The notes beneath the pieces are model-generated. The model did not search any database and was not told the origin of the DNA. It worked only from the letters and a program-made list of their open reading frames with translations. Source: Mastigias papua (taxonomy: Eukaryota > Cnidaria > Scyphozoa > Rhizostomeae > Mastigiidae). Taken from it: 64,000 nucleotides of DNA. The stretch lies in NCBI GenBank assembly GCA_964019165.1, contig OZ025275.1, positions 11,468,030 through 11,532,029 of the forward strand, read 5' to 3'. Below are positions 54,288-64,000 of this stretch, piece by piece. The translations under genes were made by a program, and so were the position numbers. Every line of letters begins with the position of its first letter. The first letter of the stretch is position 1.

Positions 54288-54355
54288 CCGATATACATAA
54301 GTGCAGGCATTTATATGTGTGTACGCATATAAATGCCTGCACTTATGTATATCGG
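54288..54355. repeat. Perfect 30-bp inverted repeat with 8-nt loop
   Basis: The left arm (54288-54317) starts CCGATATACATAAGTGCAGG. The right arm (54326-54355) is its exact reverse complement. The spacer is TGTGTACG. It lies in a TATG/TGTATG-rich tract (54130-54400). Confidence 0.95.
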
Positions 54356-54610
54356 AATATATGTGCTTGTGTGTGTATGCATGTGCGTACATGTACATGT
54401 AGTATGTAAATAGTAAATTAGGTCTTCAAATTGAAGTTTCAAATGGTTAAAATGTTGATAAAGGACCAACTTGCCCTTCTCGAACACCTTATTGCTGGGT
54501 GCCTGTGAGGTCGGGTATTCTTTTCTCCGCACCAAAATTTTAAAAAGTCCTCTTTCTTTGTCAAATTGCCTTCATTAGATAGTGTTTCCATAATTAACTG
54601 GCTTGTTTCA

Positions 54611-55372
54611 TTACAAACTAATGGTAGCTCGTCTTCCTATAGGCTTTTTCTTCGGCATTTCCATTTGCAGCTCAGAGACTCTTACTTTACTCTCAGATTG
54701 CGTGCGACGTTTTTCTTTTTCCGTTAACTGAAAGACTGCTTTCACTGATTTGTCTTGCTTTGGGGACGGAATCTGCAAAAGATTTGGCGATGATTCTTTG
54801 CTATCTTTGGCAGCCGACTTAACCAGATCGTCGATGTTCTCTAGGTTCTTGTGTTCTTGCCGTACTTTCCTACAATACATAGAAAAATTCCCTGAGTTGT
54901 TATGCGAATCTCCCATTGCTGTTTGTAATCTTGGCAGGGATGGTGAGGTATTGCAGGATTGGCTGCTATTACCCTTGGCTGTTATCTCTTTTGAGACGCA
55001 AGGCAAAGATGTTTGTCTAGTTAGTGGTGCCTTTACATGTTTTTCCCAAGGAAGTTTTGATCGCCGTGTTGTTGCCGGACTTATTATCACTGTCGGAAGA
55101 CCATCTTTTGCTATATTTTTATTGCAAATCAGACTTCCAGAAGTTCTTTGCATCTTGTCTGCTTCAATAATTAGATCGTTCTCCATTCTTTCGACGGCAT
55201 TTTTCAGATGATTCTTCTTACCCTCGATTTCTTGATAGCTTCTTTCCAACTTCCATGCTTCTCGGCCATTTCTTCGGATAAGACCGTAAGTTTTAGAATG
55301 GTCGTTGGTAGCATGATTAATTTGTCTACCTAAACTGCGTACATTCGACAATACAATCCCTTTTCCCTCCAT
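54611..55372 (-). CDS. Uncharacterised 253-residue charged protein (single exon)
   Basis: Open frame on the minus strand with two in-frame TGA codons just upstream of the ATG. Residues about 30-75 form a charged helix (NGREAWKLERSYQEIEGKKN). The rest is low-complexity, Ser/Thr/Lys/Pro-rich and probably disordered, with SSPNLLQIPSPKQDKS and a basic C-terminus KKKPIGRRATISL resembling kinase target sites. Length and composition make chance unlikely in AT-rich DNA. An upstream 5' exon spliced at an AG near 55390-55440 is possible. I do not recognise the family. Confidence 0.55.
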   Translation of the reverse strand: MEGKGIVLSNVRSLGRQINHATNDHSKTYGLIRRNGREAWKLERSYQEIEGKKNHLKNAVERMENDLIIEADKMQRTSGSLICNKNIAKDGLPTVIISPATTRRSKLPWEKHVKAPLTRQTSLPCVSKEITAKGNSSQSCNTSPSLPRLQTAMGDSHNNSGNFSMYCRKVRQEHKNLENIDDLVKSAAKDSKESSPNLLQIPSPKQDKSVKAVFQLTEKEKRRTQSESKVRVSELQMEMPKKKPIGRRATISL

Positions 55373-56361
55373 TCTTCATCATCGCACTTTCAGTTTACAA
55401 TCAACCTGCGATTTCACTACCCATTTCAATAAGACCTTGCTGAGATTCTAGAACAATAGTAACTCCATAATGATTTCAAGCATTATCCAAAATTGTACTT
55501 TACATCAAAGACTTCCTTGGCGCATTCTTTGTACAGTTGTGATATGGACGCTCTCCTTTGTTTACTCTTTACGTCAATAGATGCTTTCCAGCCAAACAGT
55601 ACGTAAGAAATCGAGAACAACATGCAAAGGGAAAGAACAGTTACTTGCAACGTTGCCAGACCTAAACCAAATTTGAACGGGAATAGCAGAAAGCGCTTCT
55701 GTTATTTTTCTCTTGATAGTCAGGGGTTTTTAGGCAAACTAGTGCTATTGTAGGCCGACTATTAGTCAAATTTCTTGATTTACTCTGAGTCAGTTTTTTA
55801 GTAATGAGCCTTCTTCAAGACTCTTAGTGTGGACTTTTCTCACCATGTTACGACGTGATACAATCCTCGTTGTCTATTCAGCGGAATACAGTTCAAATCC
55901 CACATGAAGTTCTGCCCAATCGCTTCCTGGAGCTCTCCCAGCTTTTTGTTTAAGCCATCCAATTATATTCGTGAATGTTCCAATATTGCGAGCACTACTG
56001 AATACTAGTGGGTCCGTAAAATGCCTTATCCTACGCATCTAAACTAGTCAGGTTGCTCCAAATTGATTGCAGCTATGCTCAATTTTGGCGCGAATATGAG
56101 TAAACTTTGAACAGTCATCATCATCCAATCAAATCAAAAGGAATACGACAATACTTCCGGCCTAGTCTTTCACGTTCTTCTCACTAGCGGTTGACTTTGA
56201 CGATGTACTGTCACAAAATAGCGTGTCTAAAAAAAGAAGAGGTACAAGCTGTAAAGTGCAGCAAGAGAGAGATTGGGAAGTAGCAGGAAAAACTTCTGTT
56301 TAGCTGTATACCAAGCAAGTTTTCGACTTCACATATCCCAAACTAAAGGACAGCAAAATAC

Positions 56362-56491
56362 CAGCCAGGTAAAAGCTTTCATACATCAACTTTATCTTCT
56401 CTGAAAAATGCTGAGTTATGAACGACGTAATTTTCCTACGTGGTGAATCACTGCCTAAGATTAAAAGCGAGGATTCTTTGTGCTCTGCCAT
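56362..56491 (-). CDS. Possible first coding exon of an unidentified minus-strand gene
   Basis: Begins MAEHKESSLLILGSDSPRR and can be read to a GTATTT donor after 43 codons. No downstream exon was identified between here and 54611, and the open frame could be chance. The remaining DNA from 55373 to 57744 shows nothing else I can support. Confidence 0.25.
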
Positions 56492-57744
56492 ACTTCTAAA
56501 TGTGTGCCGTACTCTTCACTCTTTATCATGAAGAATATTGCACGTTATCTGGTCATAATTAAAAGGAACTGTGCATCGAATCTTGTATCTGTTACTTGTA
56601 GAAATCTGCAGAAAGTCAAAAGTCTTCTCCTAAATTGTGTCTTTGTTTGAACAGATAGGTTTTTCAGCAAATTGCTAGTAAACCTGATACCTCTAATATG
56701 TTATTGGTCCTAACAGCCAATTTTACCAAACCACCATCCAAACAGAATATTCAGATTTTTCTTTGGGTCTGCCCTGCTTTTCGTCCAGTTGCCTGTTTCC
56801 TTATAAGATAAAATATGGGTGCTCTGTTGTTCTAAGTTACTGCATTTTTAGGTAAAATCAGGTTTGCCAACATGGCTTTTCTGTGCCAAATTTGATAAAT
56901 TTGGCATTTTAAGAACCGGTTTGGCTTTGAAAGTCAGTTGCCTTAGAGCTAACTTTTAATCTAATTTGTTTTTTCCCAGCCACTTTCACTCCATGTCTTC
57001 ACTAGGATGAATTTATTAACTGAAGCATCCTATTTCATCAAATTTTGATCCAGCAGATAGCCTATATCCTAATCATCAAAATAGATGACTTACTTCCAGC
57101 TGTCTTCTCAAGGAGATAGCATTCCAACCCCTTGACAATCATGAACACATTCGTTTTATAGATTTCTCTAAATGGCGAGTGTGTGTACAACGTCTCAAGG
57201 GAACTTTGAGCACTTATTCTTTAATACGTTGCTTGCAATTCTTTGCTTTGCTTAGATATAGTTGAGTGCTTTTTCATGGTTTTTGACTTTTTACTTTGGC
57301 TAGAGCTAGACCATTTATTTGAATACACACTCCCTTGACAAAATTACTTCTAACATCGTGCTAGAAATGGTGGCTTTCAGCGACCATGGGCATAATCTTT
57401 AACATTTAAATAACAAATTTACTACATTGTATTTTAGAAACGCTGAAATATCATGGTCTTACTTTCAAACATACTTGAGTTTACTGTAATTTACTGTTTT
57501 TTCTTACAAAATTTACATCCTCATAACATTCAAAACATTCTACTCCCGTTCCTCATAACTCTCGTCAGTTTTTTCCTTCAATGGTTCTCAATTGTATCAT
57601 AACTTTATTTAAAGTCCGCTATAAGACATGAAGAATATTTTCCTGCCAAAATCAAGATAGAAGAGGCCTCTACAGTAAGATAATTTTGTTCTGTAAAGTT
57701 TTGAAGGATAGCCCCAGGAGAGCTAAGAGCCGCCATTTTGTAGC

Positions 57745-58110
57745 AAATGTTTGAGTAATGTCAAATAGGCTCCCCCTCGTATAAGCCCCCGCTCCCGAAA
57801 TGATTTCTGACAAATAAGCCCCCACCCTCGAATAAGTCCTCAGGGGGACTATCTGGGTTCAGTATAATACAGATTAAAATCAACAAAAATAAAAAATCTA
57901 ACTATTGGTTTGCTCATATGTGCAAATTATTGACGATAATAACTAGGTATCTACGTTTAAATCCAAGTAGTACATATGGAAAAAGATAAAAACTTTGTCT
58001 TTGGTAGACCTGAGGGCTTCTAAATTTAGTAGGCCCTCCCCAAGAATTAGCCTTCACCCGTATAATCGCTTCTGACAAGTAATTTCCTGGGACTTAATCG
58101 AGTCATTACT
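57745..58110. mobile_element. MITE-like element with CTCGTATAAGCCCCC motifs
   Basis: The left part has CCCCTCGTATAAGCCCCCGC, ACAAATAAGCCCCC and CTCGAATAAGTCC. The right part has CCCGTATAATCGCTTC and ACTTAATCGAGTCATTACTG. Repeats of the same short motif near both ends define the element. Exact ends and target site are not resolved. Related in motif to 26812-27230. Confidence 0.5.
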
Positions 58111-58360
58111 GTATTTGCTACATTCCAGCAGTCTTGAGTAAGATATCTATTCTAGAGGTGTGAGGTCAAAGTAAAATGTTTTAGAGGTGGAGGGATAAAG
58201 AAAGGTAGGGAACTACTGCCATGGTGCAAGCCCTCGCCAGCATTGATTTGCTAAACGTTCGTCTACAAACTCAAATTTAATCTACAAATATGGGTGAAGG
58301 AGGTGTCTTCCATGCCAATTTTTATGGAGCAACTAATGCCGCATGCAATAAAAGACCGTT

Positions 58361-58520
58361 TTAATTAGAAAGATCACAATTTATTAGGAAGATCACTACT
58401 TATTAAGAAGATCCCTACTTATTGGGAAGATCACTACTTATTAGGGAGATTACAACTTATTAGAAAGGTCGCAAATTATTAGAAAGGTCGCAAATTATTA
58501 GGAAGATCACTATTTATCAA
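58361..58520. repeat. Minisatellite, about eight copies of a 19-bp unit
   Basis: Tandem units close to GAAGATCACTACTTATTAG with variants such as AAAGGTCGCAAATTATTAG (twice in succession). Units are 19 bp with one 20-bp copy at the left. Confidence 0.9.
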
Positions 58521-58985
58521 CGCGAAGAATTGCATTAGTGCCGACAATAAAGAAATTTAGTTTCTGGCCTCTTAAAAATGTATTGATTTGGGAACTTCAG
58601 TAGGTATCCATAAACAACGAAACAGTAAAAAAGATATTGCCATAGCAGAATAACTACATCAGTAGGCACAACTTACGAATTTTTGTCTTCAAAAGAATGC
58701 TGCAAGGGAAGCCTACCAGACTTATATAAACTATTGCAATTGTGCAACCTGTTAGGACGATCATCTGCTGCTGAATGTGCCCTACTACGTCATGGTTGAA
58801 ATGTAATCAGACATCAAGCAACATAGGTAATAACATATTTGTTTATTTGCAAAACAGCACATCGACGACGTTTAAGTCAGAAAAAGTTGGCAGAGAATTT
58901 ATTGCAAGATCAGAGAGATGTAAATTTATGAGGAAAATTTACTTCAAGTTATATTCTTAGTTATTTTATTGGTCCATAATCGTGA

Positions 58986-59194
58986 AAAGTCTGTTGGTAC
59001 TACAGAACTTCACTACAGCACGGAAAAGCGGTACCATGTTTTAGACATACTGAAAAGCTTTTTTCGTCCGACACTTGTCAGAGTATGAAACGTCGGATGG
59101 CGATAGAAAGGTGAACCGAAATATATAGCCAGATGCGGGTACACGTGATATGATGAATAATGTGTCCAGTTAGCCGTATGATTGGCCACTTGGC
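58986..59194 (-). mobile_element. Penelope-like element 3' fragment, second copy
   Basis: About 210 bp closely matching 53264-53470 in the same orientation, including CGGTACCATGTTTTAGACAT and AATATATAGCCAGATGCG. No coding part is left. Confidence 0.75.
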
Positions 59195-59382
59195 TGATAA
59201 TCGCTGAAAATGTGCCTCGTTGAGCAGCTGCTCCCGCCGCATCAAAATGCTTCCGACACCCTGGAGGCGGTGCATGAAATCGTAGGGAGAACAGTATGTG
59301 TGAAGGAAGCAACAACTGATGGAACTGAGTATGCATTTTTAGTAAATTATACCATCAAACCATCATCCTAACTTCAATACCC

Positions 59383-60480
59383 ATGCAGACTCGGAGAAAA
59401 AATATCAAGAATGTTAATACTGCAAATGATTTAAGATCAATGTCATTCAAGAAGGTACAAAAAGATGATTCAAAAAGAATGAAAATCTTTGAAAGAGAGA
59501 TGACGGTTGGAATCACTTGCAATAACGTTCGTTCTTCGATCTGTAGATCACTAAGGCGAAATACGGAAAGACAGAATACTTGAGAAACTTTGCTGTAAGC
59601 CTAACTAATTGTATCGGATATGGATCTGATTGTGCATCGAATACGGTATAGTAGCATACCTCTCTGGTCATGGTATAAAGAACCGTCACCTAGCTGCATC
59701 CACGAGAAATATATTTGCCACTCAATGATTCTATGCACCCAACAGGTATTAGAGAACATGCCATCGAATCTGGGATTTTTCTGCAGGGCGTGCCTAAGAG
59801 GTTTTCCAAGAGCAAGATGAATCGCGAAGCTTTTGGAGACCTGCTTTGCACTATTAATGATAGCAATCTATTATCAAAAGTGATGCATAACATCTTAGTC
59901 AGTGCCGGGGTGCGTCTTCACAGAAACACAGATGTAAACCAAAATTAGCACACGAAATTTTGACAGATCTAGTTAACGACCTTTTCTTTCAAGTTATAAC
60001 TCCTATTACTGCAGAGTTAGAATGGGTACCCCACAGATATGGAGAAAGGGCTTCATTTACACTACGAAACTCAAAAGGACAGAGTTTTGGATTCCAATGG
60101 ACATTGTAAGGCAATTTATCTATTTGACTTTTCCAGCAACCAAACTGTCGATCCAAAGCAAATTGTGACAGGCATTAAAGAAAGATGCATTTCATTTCTA
60201 AAAGCAGCTTCACCGAGATTGAATGTCGACTTCCTAAAATATGATATATAAAGAGCTTTAGCTACTTCATGTCGGATAGTATACAGCCAAACCGCACAAA
60301 TGCCCTTCAACGAGCTGCCATTGACCCCCTTATGAGCTGAATACAGATCTGACTGAAGGGCAGAGCAAAAAAATCCAGTTTGTCGACTGAGTTGATTAGG
60401 AGACCGTCAAGGGGACGATTCCAAACGACACGCTGACATCCTCGCCAGTAGGAAGTGGATACAAAAATGCTGTTAGAAAT
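59383..60480 (+). other. Stretch of broken open frames, unidentified
   Basis: Plus-strand frames, including IESGIFLQGVPKRFSKSK (about 59760), VDPKQIVTGIKERCISFL (about 60138) and DSKRHADILASRKW (about 60417), look protein-like and could be one decayed coding region interrupted by stops and frameshifts. I cannot assign them to a family. It may be the upstream part of the element at 60845-61420 or an unrelated pseudogene. Confidence 0.3.
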
Positions 60481-60844
60481 GTTCCATTTAAGTATATTTC
60501 AGGATATTCCTTTCCTAGCCTGTGTCTATCTACAAGAAATGCTGTAACATACAGCGTCTTTCCGGCCCCACATTTGTAAAGACAGAGCTGCGCAATTTGA
60601 TAACATTGGCTACACTTGATTCAATAGTCAGAGTTATGTTGAACAGATTTTCGACAGACCCAAAAATAGTGTTTTTAAACTTGCAGGTTTACTCAATCAG
60701 TTTCAATTTTCAAGTGCTAGGCTGCTATTCTCTTTCTCCGCTATGCAAAGTGCTTTACAAAGACCATAAGGGATGCCACGCTCCCCGTAATGAGTTGGGA
60801 ATAAAGCTTGGCGAAACTGTAACAGCTAAGTTGAGGACAATGTA

Positions 60845-61420
60845 AAAGTGTGATTTTAGCAAACCAAATGCATAACATTCTGACAGATCAAAATAGAAAT
60901 CTTTCATTCAAAATTAGGGTAACCAAGATTGAGTTTGTCCTCAATGTTAAGTATCTTGGTGTCCATCTTGATAGAAATCTTGAATGGAAAGAGCACATCA
61001 AGGTTGTGTCTTCCAAAGTGTCTAGAGCAGTTGGCTATTTGAAACATGCAAGAAGCTTTCTTCCTCTAGGGGCCTTGGAAACACTTCATACTGGGATTGT
61101 GGAACCCCACTTTCGTTATTGTTGCTCCGTCTGGAGCTGTTGTGGGATTACAGAGCATAGCCACATACAAAAACTGCAAAATCGGACCGCACGTACTGTA
61201 ACGAGTAGCAGGATTGATGTACCTAGAAAGCCGCATTTACACGAGCTTGGATGGAAACCATGGAAGCAACTGTTGGGCAGAACGGCTTACTGCCTGTGTA
61301 GCTGTCAAGAAGTGGAACAGACAAAATTTAGACGGAATGAAATTGGTAGGCCCGTATTGCTAAGCATAACTAAGCAAAAAGAAGACAGGCTGAGCAAACA
61401 GAAAATTATGCAATATTGAA
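60845..61420 (+). mobile_element. 3' part of a CR1/L2-like LINE
   Basis: The plus-strand frame encodes KYLGVHLDRNLEWKEHI, VGYLKHARSFLPLGALETL, GIVEPHFRYCCSVWSCCG, HIQKLQNRTARTV and PHLHELGWKP, the conserved C-terminal half of CR1/L2-type RT proteins. The frame then degenerates before the terminal LRLPKK block. Closely related in type to the fragment at 32608-33024. RT palm and endonuclease are absent. Confidence 0.85.
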
Positions 61421-63469
61421 TAAACAATACATCGCTTTTAATATCACCCGATAATAAATAATTGAGCAAATAAATGATCTAGTAAAAGTTCCCCGAGACG
61501 CGAGACTCGGGAAACTAATTTAATTATAATATGCTTGTAATATATCATCAAAAAAATCAGACTTCTGACGAAAGCTGAAATCATGGGACTTCAAAACTTC
61601 ACTAAAAGCAAATTTAGCTTAATCTATATTGCAGTAAAAACAACCATTGAGATCGTAGTTTTTGCCTACAACCCATTAGTGATGATTTCTGATACAATGC
61701 AAAGTTGTCTCTAAGTTTACTATGAAAGCTGAATAAAATTACGCGACATGCAATAGAAATAAGCCTTATTGATAGAAACTTATAATAATCGCCAAAATTC
61801 CTGGGACACATCGCACCTTTTCATTCCGCACCTAACTTTCACCCCCCCCCCAAACAATGTCGTTTTGTAGGAGAAATACATGCTAGAACAGAAAATTTCA
61901 CATGAACGAAAAATTAAAATGTCTGGTGGGCGGAACAACATTGTTCTATGGGGGATTAGGTGCGTGAAAGTTGTAAGGATGAAAAAGCTATAAGCAATAT
62001 GGTTATCATTCTTTTGCTAAAGGTCCTGCGGACTTTTGGCAACTATTGTACTGGAAGGGCTAATAAACTGTCACCAGGGTATAAAGATGTATTTGAAAAA
62101 ACCTTGAGGGTTATGTTTCATACCAAAATTAGCGATTCATAGCATACCGTAGCACCTGAGGTTTCTTTTAAACTTCAATAGCCAATTCAAAGCTACCCAG
62201 GAACATATTAAACAGTGTACCTAGCAACTGTTTCGTAGGCTTAACATTTCAGCAAACCTATAAACATGTGGTAGCACCATGCACCTTGTGAGAAACATTA
62301 ACAATGCTTTACAGCTAACTTAGCGGCCACATGCTTTAAACAAAAAATCCCTCGATAGGTTGTAACTAGAGCGACTGGTATGATTCTCAGAGTTAATTAA
62401 CAAACTACAGCTTCTGTGATTCCTATTCTTGAAGCATTTTCAATCTTTCTGAATTTGGCAAAGAGCTCAGCCTTGATCTACTCAATCAGAAAGTGAAAGC
62501 AAATTCTACTCAATCCCACCCATACTAAATAAACTGTCGCGAAATTTGGAATACTGGTGGTAGTCGTTTCCTTAGTCTTGAATTCTTCTTCCACTTGAGG
62601 CAAGATCAAAAAATCAGACCAACGCAACTTCACAAAAAAAATATTATTCCACCATAGAAACTACCAGAAATCTGACAAAAGGACCTACTCAAAGGTGAAG
62701 CCTGGGTGTTTCTGTAGGTGACAAAAGTCCCTTCTTTGCAATCATTCATCAAACTATGGCTAAAAAGTCTAAAAACATTACCTACTTTGGGAAGCGTTCA
62801 GGGTTGCGCTGATGAACTTGATCAAAACAAGCCTTCCTAGCATCTGAAGAGGGGCTATATGTCCCCTAGAGAGACAACCTGTCCTATGAACAATTAAGTT
62901 ATTAGAATACTCTAAGGGTGCAATGACTTATTATGTATCCATAGATTTCACCAATCATTGATCTACCCCCCAAAGCTAAAAATAAGCTTCTAAATAAAAA
63001 GCCTACTATGCCTTCAAAACTTTCCATACGCTTTCAAAGATGAAACGACGATATAAATGAACCATAAGACAACAAGGACCATCCCAGATGCCCATTTTAG
63101 GCCAGTAGATCCACCAAGCTCTCCTCTGCCGAAAATCCCTGAGTAGCGACGCAGAACTAAAATACATATGCAGATAAGAGCGCATATAGTGTATGTTGCA
63201 ACACTGACAGAGAGCGAGCCTGCTTCAACTCTGAATTGCGTACCCTATAAAAAAGAGAAATTATCTTAGTTCCTTAGGGATTTCTATAGTACTCGGGTGA
63301 AACATTATAGAGCATAACAAGGTAACGTAGAGACCGGCACATACGAGCCTTCATATATTAAGAACCTAAACCTGAAATTGCATAGTTAGGTGTCAGTTGC
63401 TTAGGACCTTTTCAGCCTAATATTTTTAACAGGTTCATATAGACTGGCCTCATGCTCTATCCAACCGTA
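61421..63469. other. Intergenic stretch with no recognised feature
   Basis: AT-rich with a short C-run near 61843. No coding similarity, TIRs or tandem arrays were recognised. Confidence 0.35.
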
Positions 63470-63479
63470 AAAATATACT

Positions 63480-63885
63480 CAGGCTGTTTGCAACTCAAAT
63501 CATTCATGGATACTCCAAAAGCATAACAAACATAACTGTGATAGGCCAGGTTTGAAGAGATATGATCAGTGTTAAGAGCCTGCAGTCCTATTACTGATAC
63601 TACCTCGTCGTATAAGAATATGTACAGGCTCATTTCAAATCCCAAGTTCTTACATGTGGCTTTTTACGGTATTGCATGCATCTTCAACATCACTTCCATA
63701 TCACCTGACAGGTCGCAAAATCCATGGGAGATCTTACTTTCCAACCATCACAAATTTTGTGAACATTCCAATGGTGTACAAGACTACACAAAACCTCTAT
63801 CATCAACTCCCAAACCACTGTGGCTATCACAGTTATGTATGTTATGCTTTTGGAGCATCCTAAACAGCCTGGCAGTATCAGAGTA
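63480..63885. repeat. Imperfect foldback repeat with about 280-bp spacer
   Basis: 63513-63543 and 63826-63858 are near-perfect reverse complements (shared CTCCAAAAGCATAACA and CATAACTGTGATAG). Weaker matches extend outward (CAGGCTGTTT on both sides) and inward. The right-hand arm lacks about 15 bases present at the left. Confidence 0.6.
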
Positions 63886-64000
63886 CCTTCTGTATCTAAA
63901 CGTACGGCAAAGAGCAACAAATTTCCGTTGTACCCAATACAAGACTCATGTGTCCCGACTGATTGTGAATCAATCCTCATAGATACATTGTGCAATGCTG

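Noticed and set aside
59013..59336. 107-codon minus-strand frame
   Set aside because: It lies across the non-coding 3' part of a Penelope-like fragment and unrelated flanking DNA.
63569..63995. Overlapping frames of 137, 69 and 101 codons
   Set aside because: They fall within the foldback repeat on both strands, with no recognisable domain or splice support.

Overview
This is nuclear DNA from a metazoan. It is AT-rich and gene-sparse, with long introns, GT-AG splice junctions, and dense LINE, SINE, MITE and microsatellite content. The gene families (a PITPNC1-type lipid transfer protein, a PLD6/Zucchini-type nuclease, a PH-START-like protein) are animal or animal-like. The CR1/L2-like LINE proteins and Penelope-like fragments resemble those I associate with cnidarian genomes, so a non-bilaterian such as a cnidarian (or possibly a sponge) is my best guess; species cannot be fixed from sequence alone. 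No bacterial operon, CRISPR array or rRNA was seen.

Layout. 1-9.9 kb: the last five coding exons of a PITPNC1-like gene (+), its introns filled with a TA-flanked transposon family (two copies, one carrying a nested element) and a LINE relic. 10.2-13.8 kb: a complete but decayed Tc1/mariner element, then an LTR retrotransposon relic with both LTR remnants, gag and RT/RNase H pieces. 14-17.5 kb: dispersed repeats and a single-exon PLD6/Zucchini homologue (-), head to head with a TATA-containing promoter. 17.4-31.7 kb: a multi-exon coiled-coil gene (+) of unknown identity, with a near-intact LINE, MITEs and a tRNA-derived SINE in its introns. 32-38 kb: LINE relics, one with an inverted 5' duplication, and MITEs. 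38.2-49.6 kb: a complete 14-exon gene (+) whose splice phases all agree, encoding a 422-residue PH plus START-like protein. 49.6-64 kb: intergenic DNA with foldbacks, Penelope-like fragments, a single-exon unknown ORF (54.6-55.4 kb, -), a 19-bp minisatellite, and another LINE 3' end.

Gene content. Three of the genes point to membrane lipids or mitochondrial membranes (PITPNC1-like, PLD6-like, PH-START-like), but their proximity probably has no operon-like meaning in an animal genome. The clearest non-standard signals are: (1) LINE 3' ends that run directly into long AT or ATGT microsatellites, three times in this window; (2) a PH-START-like architecture that is not obviously CERT; (3) a perfect 30-bp inverted repeat with an 8-nt loop; (4) several MITE families with clean TIRs. 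I did not find a convincing undescribed defence-type or otherwise exotic system.
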